Notes: generated by a model not told the origin, from the sequence alone. A stretch of DNA of 5,335 nt from DATDRM01 sp035291705 (GCA_035291705.1 DATDRM010000203.1:1-5335), one strand, 5' to 3'; numbered from the stretch's first letter, positions 1 to 5,335 are shown. Numbers and translations: made by a program.

Positions 1-1752
1 CTTGAATGGACCAAGAAATGGGATAGGGTACTTGACGAGAGCAATCCACCCTTCTTCAAATGGTTTGTGGGTGGAGTGACCAACATCGTCCAAAACGCCC
101 TCGATCGGCACATCAATACTTACCGCAAGAATAAACTTGCCTTGATCTGGGAAGGCGAGCCAGGCGACGTGCGTACTTTTTCTTACTATGCCCTCAATCG
201 TGAAGTGTGTAAATTCGCTAACGTGCTCAGGAGCATGGGTGTCAAGAAAGGCGATATCGTTACCATCTACTTGCCGCGTATCCCGGAACAGGTGATCGCC
301 ATGCTCGCTTGCGCCAAGATCGGCGCGCCGCACAGCGTGGTCTATGGTGGCTTTAGCGTGGAAGCGCTGGCTGAACGGATCGAAGACGCCCAAAGCCGCG
401 TATTGGTTACCGCCGATGGCGGCTGGTTGCGCGGCAAAATTGTGCCCCTTAAAGATATCGCCGACGAAGCCATGGCTCGCCAGCCAACAATAGAAAGTTG
501 TATCGTCGTCAAGCGCACTGGACAAGAGATTTTCATGGAGCCAGGGCGCGATTACTGGTATCACGACCTGATCGGCCTGCCTATCGCTAATCCGCTTTGC
601 TACACCGAGCCTTTGGATGCTGAAGATCCGCTCTTTATCCTATATACTTCGGGCACCACCGGTCGTCCCAAAGGTGTATTGCACACGCACGGTGGTTACA
701 TGGTCTACATCTACACCACCCTGAAATATGTTTTCGACCTCAAAGATGAAGATCGCTGGTGGTGTACCGCCGATCCAGGTTGGGTTACCGGGCATAGCTA
801 TATCGTCTATGGCCCGCTTTTGATCGGAGCGACCAGTTTTATGTATGAAGGCGCACCTACCCACCCATATCCCAATCGCTGGTGGCGTATGGTGGAAAAC
901 TATGGCATCACAGTTCTTTACACTACTCCAACTGCGATCCGCGGCTTGATGCGTTTTGGGGAAGCCTGGGCCAACCGCCACGACCTGAGCAGCCTGCGCC
1001 TGTTGGGGACCGTTGGTGAGCCAATCAATCCAGAGGCCTGGAAATGGTATTATAAAGTGGTGGGCAAAGAACGCTGCCCGATCATGGATACCTGGTGGCA
1101 AACGGAAACGGGGGGCTTCATGATCACCCCCTTGCCCATCACGCCTCTCAAGCCAGGGTCAGCCACCCGGCCGTTTTTTGGAATAGAGGTCGATGTTGTC
1201 AATGAAGAAGGCCATTCAGTACCTGCCGGCGAGGAAGGTTACCTGGTTATTAAGCGACCCTGGCCTGGCATGTTGCGCACAATTTACCGCGACCCAGAGC
1301 GTTACCAGCAACAATATTGGAGTAAATTTAAATCCATGTATCAGACCGGCGACTCGGCTCGCAAGGACAAGGATGGCTACGTGTGGATCATCGGGCGCAT
1401 GGATGATGTGATCAAAGTCTCCGGATATCGCTTGGGGACAGCCGAAGTGGAGAGCGCTCTGGTGAGCCACTCTACCGTCGCCGAAGCGGCAGCGATCGGT
1501 CTCCCTCACGAAATTAAAGGTAATGCCATTCATGCATTTGTTATCCTGCGAACGGGTGTAGAAAAAAGCGAGAAGCTGGCCGAAGAACTGCGCCAGCATG
1601 TAGCCCATGAGATCGGCCCCATCGCCAGGCCGGAAGATATCACATTTGTGGATAGCCTGCCCAAAACGCGCAGTGGTAAAATCATGCGTCGCCTGCTTAA
1701 GGCGCGTGCCCTGGGACAGCCAGAGGGAGACATTAGCACCTTGGAAGATTAA
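1..1752 (+). CDS. acs: Acetyl-CoA synthetase (AMP-forming), 5'-truncated by the window
   Basis: Converts acetate, ATP and CoA to acetyl-CoA through an acetyl-adenylate, in the cytoplasm. The frame is open from base 1, and the residues before the GTG at 67 (ending PPFFKWFVGG) are typical Acs N-terminal sequence, so the gene starts outside the window; 583 residues are visible. Numbered from the first visible residue, they include the nucleotide-binding TSGTTGRPKG loop (216-225), WVTGHSY (261-267), VGEP (338-341), WWQTETGG (365-372), the hinge region GRMDDVIKVSGYRLG and the C-terminal PKTRSGK, whose Lys560 matches the catalytic, acetylation-regulated Lys609 of Salmonella Acs. The four acetate-pocket residues V310, T311, V386 and W414 (Salmonella numbering) appear at 262, 263, 338 and 366, a constant offset of 48, which supports acetate as substrate. 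About 50-70 N-terminal residues are missing. The protein ends soon after GDISTLED, slightly shorter at the C-terminus than E. coli Acs. Propionyl-CoA synthetase is the less likely alternative. Confidence 0.97.
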   Translation, partial: LEWTKKWDRVLDESNPPFFKWFVGGVTNIVQNALDRHINTYRKNKLALIWEGEPGDVRTFSYYALNREVCKFANVLRSMGVKKGDIVTIYLPRIPEQVIAMLACAKIGAPHSVVYGGFSVEALAERIEDAQSRVLVTADGGWLRGKIVPLKDIADEAMARQPTIESCIVVKRTGQEIFMEPGRDYWYHDLIGLPIANPLCYTEPLDAEDPLFILYTSGTTGRPKGVLHTHGGYMVYIYTTLKYVFDLKDEDRWWCTADPGWVTGHSYIVYGPLLIGATSFMYEGAPTHPYPNRWWRMVENYGITVLYTTPTAIRGLMRFGEAWANRHDLSSLRLLGTVGEPINPEAWKWYYKVVGKERCPIMDTWWQTETGGFMITPLPITPLKPGSATRPFFGIEVDVVNEEGHSVPAGEEGYLVIKRPWPGMLRTIYRDPERYQQQYWSKFKSMYQTGDSARKDKDGYVWIIGRMDDVIKVSGYRLGTAEVESALVSHSTVAEAAAIGLPHEIKGNAIHAFVILRTGVEKSEKLAEELRQHVAHEIGPIARPEDITFVDSLPKTRSGKIMRRLLKARALGQPEGDISTLED

Positions 1753-1828
1753 AGCCTCCCAAAGACTATAAATAACTTGGATTCCAACTACACGCGGCAG
1801 GTAGCCGCTGAAAGGTTGCGTTTATCGC

Positions 1829-1856
1829 TTGACAAAACCTAGGTTATAGATATACT
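1829..1856 (+). promoter_or_regulatory. Probable sigma-70-type promoter of padR-modAB
   Basis: A perfect -35 box TTGACA (1829-1834) is followed after 16 nt by TATACT (1851-1856), a good -10 box. Transcription would begin near 1863, leaving only about 14 nt before the padR ATG. The -10 lies wholly inside the left arm of the large palindrome, so a bound repressor would block RNA polymerase. Assignment is by consensus match and position; the start site has not been mapped. Confidence 0.75.
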
Positions 1857-1877
1857 CACTCAGTGAGTATATCTATA
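1845..1877. promoter_or_regulatory. 33-nt perfect palindrome, probable PadR operator
   Basis: Arms 1845-1860 and 1862-1877 are exact reverse complements (16 bp) around a single C at 1861; the core reads ACTCACTCAGTGAGT. The palindrome covers the -10 box, the predicted transcription start and the whole short 5' leader, and its last base is the A of the padR ATG. PadR-family dimers commonly bind inverted repeats in their own promoters, so this is most likely the autoregulatory operator. In RNA only the part downstream of the start site would be present, so a transcribed hairpin role is less likely. Confidence 0.8.
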
Positions 1878-2428
1878 TGGCTTCCAAAACGCCCCACATA
1901 GGGCCGCTGTCCCCTGAATTCGCCTTGCTCGGTCTGTTATCGCAGAAGTCCGCGCATGGCTACGAACTCCACCAAAGGCTGGTTACCGATCTGCGCCAGG
2001 TATGGCATGTCAGCCTGAGCCAGACTTACAATATCCTCAATCGCCTGGAGGAGAGAGGCTATATCTCGGGCACATTCCAGGAACAAGAGAAGCTCCCCGC
2101 TCGGCGTCATTTCCATCTTATTCCCACCGGACAGCAGCGCTTCAACCAATGGCTGCATACGCCAAGCCGCTGTACCGTTCGGGCGATCCGGGTCGAATTC
2201 ATCACCCGCTTGTATTTTGCGCGGGCAAGCAGTCCCGAGCTCGCCCTCCACCTGATCGACGTGCAAGTCGTTGAAACGAGTGCCGGTCTAGAGCGATTAA
2301 AGACCCTCCTGGATGAGATCCCCTCAGAAGACACTTTCAACCGGCTCGGCGTGGATCTTAGAGTCCGCCAGATGGCTTCGATCCTCGAGTGGTTGTCCTA
2401 TTGCCGTGCGACGATCTTACTATCTTGA
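1877..2428 (+). CDS. PadR-family transcriptional regulator
   Basis: A 183-residue DNA-binding protein. The N-terminal winged helix-turn-helix spans about residues 14-85: FALLGLL (15-21), HGYEL (27-31), a recognition helix SLSQTYNILNRLEERG (46-61) and a wing ending in FHLIPTG (79-85), all typical of PadR. Residues from about 100 to the end look like the helical dimerisation domain (Vir_act_alpha_C type) seen in longer PadR proteins. The start at 1877 places the conserved domain close to the N-terminus. There is no strong Shine-Dalgarno, only a weak AGTGAG at 1862-1867, so translation may be nearly leaderless. The gene abuts a 33-nt palindrome that overlaps its promoter, which implies autorepression. 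It lies 29 nt upstream of modA on the same strand and probably controls the transporter. The ligand cannot be read from sequence; a link to molybdate is inference from context only. Confidence 0.95.
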   Translation: MASKTPHIGPLSPEFALLGLLSQKSAHGYELHQRLVTDLRQVWHVSLSQTYNILNRLEERGYISGTFQEQEKLPARRHFHLIPTGQQRFNQWLHTPSRCTVRAIRVEFITRLYFARASSPELALHLIDVQVVETSAGLERLKTLLDEIPSEDTFNRLGVDLRVRQMASILEWLSYCRATILLS

Positions 2429-2451
2429 CCCCCTTATATACACTTTGGGGG
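2429..2451 (+). promoter_or_regulatory. CCCCC/GGGGG hairpin covering the modA ribosome binding site
   Basis: CCCCC (2429-2433) directly after the padR stop codon can pair with GGGGG (2447-2451) across a 13-nt AT-rich loop. The G run, continuing as GGGGGA to 2452, is the only Shine-Dalgarno-like sequence for the modA ATG at 2458 (5-nt spacing). A folded hairpin would hide it, and a ribosome terminating on padR at 2426-2428 would open it, which would couple modA translation to padR. The pairing is visible in the sequence; the coupling is inferred. Confidence 0.5.
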
Positions 2452-2457
2452 ATTGAT

Positions 2458-3291
2458 ATGCACGCCCGCTTCCCCTATGGGATTTTGCTCTGCTTCATCG
2501 GGTTATCAGCCTGCACAGCGGCGACCCCCAGCTTGGTTATCTCGTCTCCTGAGTCCCACGCGAATACCGCAGGGCAGTCGTTGATGGTCTTTGCCGCCGC
2601 CTCGCTCAGCGAGGCATTTACCACACTCGGGGAACGCTTCTTGGAAGAGAACCCTGGCGACAAAATCACTTTCAACTTTGCCGGGTCCCAACAATTAGCG
2701 CAGCAGCTGGCCCAGGGAGCCCCAGCGGATATCTTCGCCAGCGCCGACCGGAAACAAATGGAAGCAGCCATCCAGGCAGGACGTGTATCCGGCGAGAGCC
2801 TGCAGCCGTTTGCACAGAATCGTCTGGTGTTGATCTTCCCCAAAGAGAATCCAGCTGGCTTGGTGCAACTCGAGGATTTGTCAAAGCCCGGCCTCAAGCT
2901 GATCCTGGCTGCCGAAGCAGCCCCGGTGGGGCGCTATTCCCAGGATTTCCTGGAGAAAGCCAGCCAAGACCCGGCTTTTGGATCTGGTTTCAAGGATGAT
3001 GTGCTCAAAAACGTTGTATCTAATGAAGAGAATGTGCGCGCCGTTTTCAGCAAGGTGATCCTGGGAGAAGCAGATGCCGGCATCGTTTATGCGAGCGACG
3101 TCTCCCGGGCGAACGTTGAACAGGTCGCGACTCTGGCGATTCCTGACGACCTGAACGTACTGGCTGATTACTATCTCTCCCTGATCAGCGATAGCCAAAC
3201 TCCCGACCTGGCGAAGAATTTTATAACCTTTGTGCTTTCAACAACCGGTCAGGATATCCTGGCAAGTTACGGGTTGATCCCGTTGAGGTAG
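2458..3291 (+). CDS. modA: Molybdate ABC transporter substrate-binding lipoprotein
   Basis: Captures molybdate (possibly tungstate) outside the membrane and delivers it to the ModB permease. The product is 277 residues, normal for ModA. The N-terminus is a lipoprotein signal: Arg4, a hydrophobic stretch, then lipobox LSAC (16-19) with Cys19 as the predicted lipidated residue. ModA signatures follow: AAASL (46-50), the ligand-loop region FAGSQQLAQQL (74-84), GAPADIFASAD (87-97), APVGRYS (155-161) and GEADAGIVYASD (203-214). The frame is open back to an ATG at 2389 inside padR, but the start at 2458 has an SD (GGGGGA, 2447-2452) and gives a proper signal peptide, whereas the upstream start would place extra residues ahead of it. 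The gene is 29 nt behind padR and 1 nt ahead of modB. A related oxyanion such as tungstate cannot be excluded; sulfate is less likely from the motifs. Confidence 0.94.
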   Translation: MHARFPYGILLCFIGLSACTAATPSLVISSPESHANTAGQSLMVFAAASLSEAFTTLGERFLEENPGDKITFNFAGSQQLAQQLAQGAPADIFASADRKQMEAAIQAGRVSGESLQPFAQNRLVLIFPKENPAGLVQLEDLSKPGLKLILAAEAAPVGRYSQDFLEKASQDPAFGSGFKDDVLKNVVSNEENVRAVFSKVILGEADAGIVYASDVSRANVEQVATLAIPDDLNVLADYYLSLISDSQTPDLAKNFITFVLSTTGQDILASYGLIPLR

Positions 3292-3292
3292 T

Positions 3293-4117
3293 ATGGCGAC
3301 GCCCACAATTACTGGCTCGCCTCCCTCTCCCCCACCCCGGCCGCAGCTGAGTGGTTTGTGGCGGGCGTTGAGCTTGCCGATGCTGGTTTTTCTCAGTTTG
3401 CCTTTAATGGCGTTATTTCTGCGCATCGCTCCAGCGCGTTTGATCGCTAACTTCGGTGATCCTTATGTCTTACAGGCGATCGGATTAAGCTTGGCCACAA
3501 CCGTTGTAACCACCTTGATCATAATTTTGGGTGGAACACCCGTGGCTTATTCCCTCGCCCGGCGCCAATACCGCTTCAGGCGCGCCATCGACACATTGAT
3601 CGATCTACCCACCGTTTTACCACCAGCCGTGGCAGGGGTTGCCCTGTTGATGGCCTTTGGCCGGCGGGGCATCCTGGGAGGCCTGCTGGACGATTTGGGC
3701 ATCCACATCGCATTTACTCCCATCGCCGTCGTCCTGGCTCAGGTCTTTATCGCTGCTCCCTTTTACATAAAATCGGCGACGGTGGGGTTCACTTCCATCG
3801 ACACCGAGCTCGAACAGGCCGCCTCACTGGATGGCGCCAGCAGTTCGCAGGTCTTCCGTTATGTGACCATCCCCCTCTCGTGGTCAGCCCTGCTTGGGGG
3901 CAGCGTGATGAGTTGGGCGCGCGCCCTCGGCGAGTTCGGTGCCACCATCATCTTCGCCGGAAATTTCCCCGGACGCACCCAAACCATGCCCCTGGCGATC
4001 TACATCGGCTTCGAACTGGATCTGGAGGTCGCCCTGACGCTTTCGGTGATCTTGATCCTTTTCTCGTTCATCGCACTGATCATCGCAAAAGGCATCTTAC
4101 ATCGCGATTGGATCTAG
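3293..4117 (+). CDS. modB: Molybdate ABC transporter permease
   Basis: Integral membrane subunit forming the molybdate channel. The 274-residue product starts with a short Pro-rich cytoplasmic tail (residues 9-18) followed by about five or six hydrophobic segments (near 27-45, 60-85, 105-123, 142-160, 200-222 and 245-267). The EAA-type loop that contacts the ATPase is EQAASLDGASSSQVFRYVTI (174-193), and the ModB-typical stretch RALGEFGATIIFAGNFPGRT lies at 210-229. The ATG follows the modA stop by 1 nt, with GAGGT (3285-3289) as SD inside the end of modA, so translation is probably coupled. The next gene in the usual order, the modC ATPase, is absent: 4118 onwards is the ileS leader. The permease must therefore use an ATPase encoded elsewhere. 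No convincing terminator follows it. CysT/CysW sulfate permeases are close relatives, but pairing with ModA favours molybdate. Confidence 0.95.
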   Translation: MATPTITGSPPSPPPRPQLSGLWRALSLPMLVFLSLPLMALFLRIAPARLIANFGDPYVLQAIGLSLATTVVTTLIIILGGTPVAYSLARRQYRFRRAIDTLIDLPTVLPPAVAGVALLMAFGRRGILGGLLDDLGIHIAFTPIAVVLAQVFIAAPFYIKSATVGFTSIDTELEQAASLDGASSSQVFRYVTIPLSWSALLGGSVMSWARALGEFGATIIFAGNFPGRTQTMPLAIYIGFELDLEVALTLSVILILFSFIALIIAKGILHRDWI

Positions 4118-4149
4118 TGCCTCCGCCAATAGGGTGTCGTCATTCTCGG

Positions 4150-4178
4150 TTGACCAGAGTTCAAAATTGTGGCATAAT
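4150..4178 (+). promoter_or_regulatory. Probable sigma-70-type promoter of the ileS T-box leader
   Basis: TTGACC (4150-4155) and CATAAT (4173-4178) are separated by the optimal 17 nt, with an AT-rich stretch just upstream of the -10. Transcription would start near 4185, about 16 nt before the first paired base of T-box Stem I, which fits the normal layout of T-box leaders. It begins only 32 nt after modB. Confidence 0.75.
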
Positions 4179-4318
4179 CACGCCAATCGATCCGCCAAAT
4201 GGCTGTGATGGAAACGAGTAAGCCTGACCAAATCTGACAGCGACCCCGGAAACGGTGCGAGCCGGAGAAGATCTGCAGGCTGAAAATCCTTCCGGAGCCG
4301 CAATCTGAAATTAGTCGC

Positions 4319-4481
4319 CTGGTCTGCTAGTCGGATAGTCTTATACTCGTAAAAGACCAGATACTCTCGGGTTAATCGATTATGAGACGACAAGACTAAG
4401 AGTAAGAACGTCGGATTCGTCCTCCGTTACACAGGACGCGAGTATAACCAGACAGAAATCAGTAGAAGTAGACTGTATACT
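4319..4481 (+). other. Multi-hairpin linker of the T-box leader
   Basis: Several small stems can be drawn between Stem I and the antiterminator: CTGGTCT/AGACCAG (4319-4325/4354-4360), a 7-bp helix in the position of Stem II; TACTCT/AGAGTA (4362-4367/4399-4404); CGTCCT/AGGACG (4418-4423/4433-4438); and AGTATA/TATACT (4441-4446/4476-4481). They form a series of adjacent elements rather than the usual compact Stem II, IIA/B and III. The pairings are seen directly; which of them exist in the folded RNA is not known. Confidence 0.5.
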
Positions 4482-4500
4482 GAATTCAAAATACTGTACA

Positions 4501-4521
4501 CTGACTACTGACTACTGACCC
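4501..4521 (+). repeat. 7-nt tandem repeat (CTGACTA) in the ileS leader
   Basis: Two exact copies of CTGACTA (4501-4507, 4508-4514) are followed by a partial third, CTGACCC (4515-4521). CTACTGA, present twice in this array, is complementary to TCAGTAG at 4459-4465, so the array could pair back onto the linker in alternative registers. Confidence 0.8.
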
Positions 4522-4604
4522 CTGTCAAGTCGTACTCGCCAGAGTTGTCCGCCAGAGCGCGGGAACCAGGGTGGTAGCGCGGGAGCGTTGGAGCCTATAA
4601 TCCG

Positions 4605-4636
4605 ACTCTCGTCCCTGACCAGGGATGAGAGTTTTT
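4605..4636 (+). terminator. Intrinsic terminator of the ileS T-box
   Basis: ACTCTCGTCCCT (4605-4616) pairs with AGGGATGAGAGT (4621-4632) over 12 bp with one G·U pair and a 4-nt loop GACC, followed by TTTTT ending at 4636. Its 5' strand (4606-4616) is the same sequence used by the antiterminator, so the two structures exclude each other, which is the T-box switching mechanism. Confidence 0.96.
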
Positions 4637-4657
4637 ATTTCTAATAACGAGGTGATC

Positions 4658-5335
4658 ATGTTCAAACCCATATCTCCCAAACTCAACCTCACTTCAATGG
4701 AAGAGGGTGTATTGCGCTTCTGGAAGCATCGCCACATCTTTGAAAAGTCAGGCACTCGCCGCCAGGGCGCGGCGGAGTTTGTCTTCTATGAAGGTCCGCC
4801 AACCGCTAACGGCAAACCTGGGGTGCATCATGTCCTGGCGCGCGTATTTAAGGACATTTTCCCGCGCTACAAGACCATGCGTGGCTACCATGTCGTGCGG
4901 CGTGGCGGCTGGGACACCCACGGACTGCCGGTAGAAATCGAGGTCGAAAAGAAACTGGGTTTCACCAACAAAGGCCAGATCGAAGAATATGGTATTGCCC
5001 GCTTCAACGAGATGTGTCGTATGTCGGCCTTTGAATATATCCAGGATTGGGAGCGATTGACCGACCGCATCGCCTTCTGGGTCGATCTGCAAGCCGCCTA
5101 TGTCACCTTCACCAACGAATACATCGAGTCTGTCTGGTGGATCTTGAAAAGTTTTTGGGACAAGGGTCTGCTGTATCAGGGATATAAAGTAGTTCCCTAC
5201 TGCCCGCGCTGCGGCACACCGCTGTCTGACCACGAGGTAGCCCAAGGTTATGATGAGGCAGTCGACCCCTCGGTCTTCGTCCGCCTACCCCTAGTGGATG
5301 ATCCAGGCGCCTCTTTACTGGTGTGGACGACCACG
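4658..5335 (+). CDS. ileS: Isoleucyl-tRNA synthetase, type 2 (IleRS2), 3'-truncated by the window
   Basis: Class I synthetase that charges tRNA-Ile with isoleucine in the cytoplasm. 226 N-terminal residues are visible out of a protein normally over 1000. The ATG at 4658 has SD GAGGTGA (4649-4655). Visible features are FYEGPPTANGKPGVHHVL (43-60), which opens the Rossmann fold, then RGGWDTHGLPVEIEVEKKLG, typical of IleRS, and a CPRCG half-site just before the segment leading into the editing domain. The class I HIGH signature is replaced by GVHH (55-58), with first and third residues swapped relative to HxGH. This swap and the surrounding sequence match the eukaryote-like IleRS2 group rather than E. 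coli-type IleRS1. The Ile-specific T-box immediately upstream confirms the amino acid specificity. The catalytic KMSKS motif lies beyond the right edge and cannot be checked. Confidence 0.97.
   Translation, partial: MFKPISPKLNLTSMEEGVLRFWKHRHIFEKSGTRRQGAAEFVFYEGPPTANGKPGVHHVLARVFKDIFPRYKTMRGYHVVRRGGWDTHGLPVEIEVEKKLGFTNKGQIEEYGIARFNEMCRMSAFEYIQDWERLTDRIAFWVDLQAAYVTFTNEYIESVWWILKSFWDKGLLYQGYKVVPYCPRCGTPLSDHEVAQGYDEAVDPSVFVRLPLVDDPGASLLVWTTT

Larger units (their letters stand above)
4185..4636 (+). promoter_or_regulatory. T-box riboswitch (isoleucine, transcriptional) controlling ileS
   Basis: Senses uncharged tRNA-Ile and allows transcription into ileS when charging is low. Stem I (4201-4299) folds by hand: GGC (4201-4203) with GCC (4297-4299); a kink-turn with 3-nt bulge TGT (4204-4206) and tandem G·A pairs; GATGGAA (4207-4213) facing TTCCGGA (4290-4296); a specifier loop with AGTA (4217-4220) opposite GAAAATC (4282-4288); then AGCCTG/CAGGCT (4221-4226/4276-4281) and a distal CCGG/CCGG helix (4246-4249/4262-4265). 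The specifier is ATC, Ile (4286-4288). The T-box sequence AGGGTGGTAGCGCG (4568-4581) forms the antiterminator: CAGGG (4567-4571) with CCCTG (4613-4617), a 7-nt bulge TGGTAGC (4572-4578) and GCGGGAG (4579-4585) with CTCTCGT (4606-4612). TGGT complements the ACCA end expected of tRNA-Ile. The mutually exclusive terminator overlaps it. The 5' end is set by the predicted promoter. The region between Stem I and the antiterminator, about 270 nt, is unusually long. Confidence 0.95.

Noticed and set aside
67..69. GTG at 67 as the start of acs
   Set aside because: The same frame is open to base 1 and the upstream residues match the conserved Acs N-terminal region, so the gene continues beyond the left edge.
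640..1101. Long minus-strand open frames inside acs, padR, modA and ileS, including this one
   Set aside because: They lie antisense to well-supported genes, show no recognisable domain, and are explained by codon composition of the + strand genes.
1794..1808. GCGGC/GCCGC hairpin as a terminator for acs
   Set aside because: Only 5 bp and no T run follows, so it cannot be supported as an intrinsic terminator.
2389..2457. Upstream ATG at 2389 as the modA start
   Set aside because: It overlaps the end of padR, has no visible SD and would put 23 extra residues before a good lipoprotein signal peptide. The ATG at 2458 has an SD and a proper signal.
3880..4221. 113-residue + strand open frame overlapping the end of modB
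   Set aside because: It is an out-of-frame reading of modB running into the T-box leader. Its composition (many His, Arg and Pro) is typical of a frame shadow.
4303..4312. ATC at 4303-4305 or ATT at 4310-4312 as the T-box specifier
   Set aside because: Both lie 3' of the Stem I closing helix (4297-4299) once the kink-turn is folded. ATC at 4286-4288 sits opposite AGTA in the specifier loop, where it should be.
4178..4393. Minus-strand 71-residue open frame in the ileS leader
   Set aside because: It lies antisense to T-box Stem I and Stem II, whose base-pairing explains the sequence; there is no protein family resemblance.

Overview
The window carries five protein genes, all on the + strand: the 3' part of an acetyl-CoA synthetase gene (acs), a compact padR-modA-modB cluster, and the 5' part of an isoleucyl-tRNA synthetase gene (ileS) behind a long T-box riboswitch. 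Base composition is moderately GC-rich. A tRNA-sensing T-box with an intrinsic terminator, a lipobox-anchored ModA, a PadR regulator and a eukaryote-like (type 2) IleRS together suggest a Chloroflexota-type bacterium, perhaps Anaerolineae-like, or another T-box-using lineage. This placement is an inference from gene style, not a demonstrated taxonomy.

Region by region: 1-1752 is acs, open at the left edge. Positions 1753-1876 are intergenic and hold a TTGACA/TATACT promoter whose -10 lies inside a 33-nt palindrome (16-bp perfect arms, one central base). The palindrome ends on the A of the padR start codon, as expected for an autoregulatory operator. Then follow padR (1877-2428), modA (from 2458) and modB (from 3293), with gaps of 29 nt and 1 nt, so they are probably one transcript. 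No modC ATPase gene follows. A CCCCC/GGGGG hairpin between padR and modA covers the modA ribosome binding site.

Positions 4118-4657 have no protein gene. They hold a good promoter (TTGACC-17-CATAAT) and an approximately 450-nt T-box leader. Stem I can be folded by hand with a canonical kink-turn and an isoleucine AUC specifier. The antiterminator carries a variant T-box bulge (UGGUAGC) and overlaps a strong 12-bp terminator. Between Stem I and the antiterminator lie about 270 nt of extra sequence with several small hairpins and a 7-nt tandem repeat. The leader controls ileS (from 4658, open at the right edge). Its product has GVHH in place of the class I HIGH signature, the swap known from mupirocin hyper-resistant IleRS2 enzymes.

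There is no mobile element, CRISPR array or clearly novel defence-type system here. The most interesting content is regulatory: the PadR palindrome driving a molybdate transporter cluster that lacks its ATPase gene, and the expanded, slightly non-canonical ileS T-box paired with an IleRS2 active-site variant.
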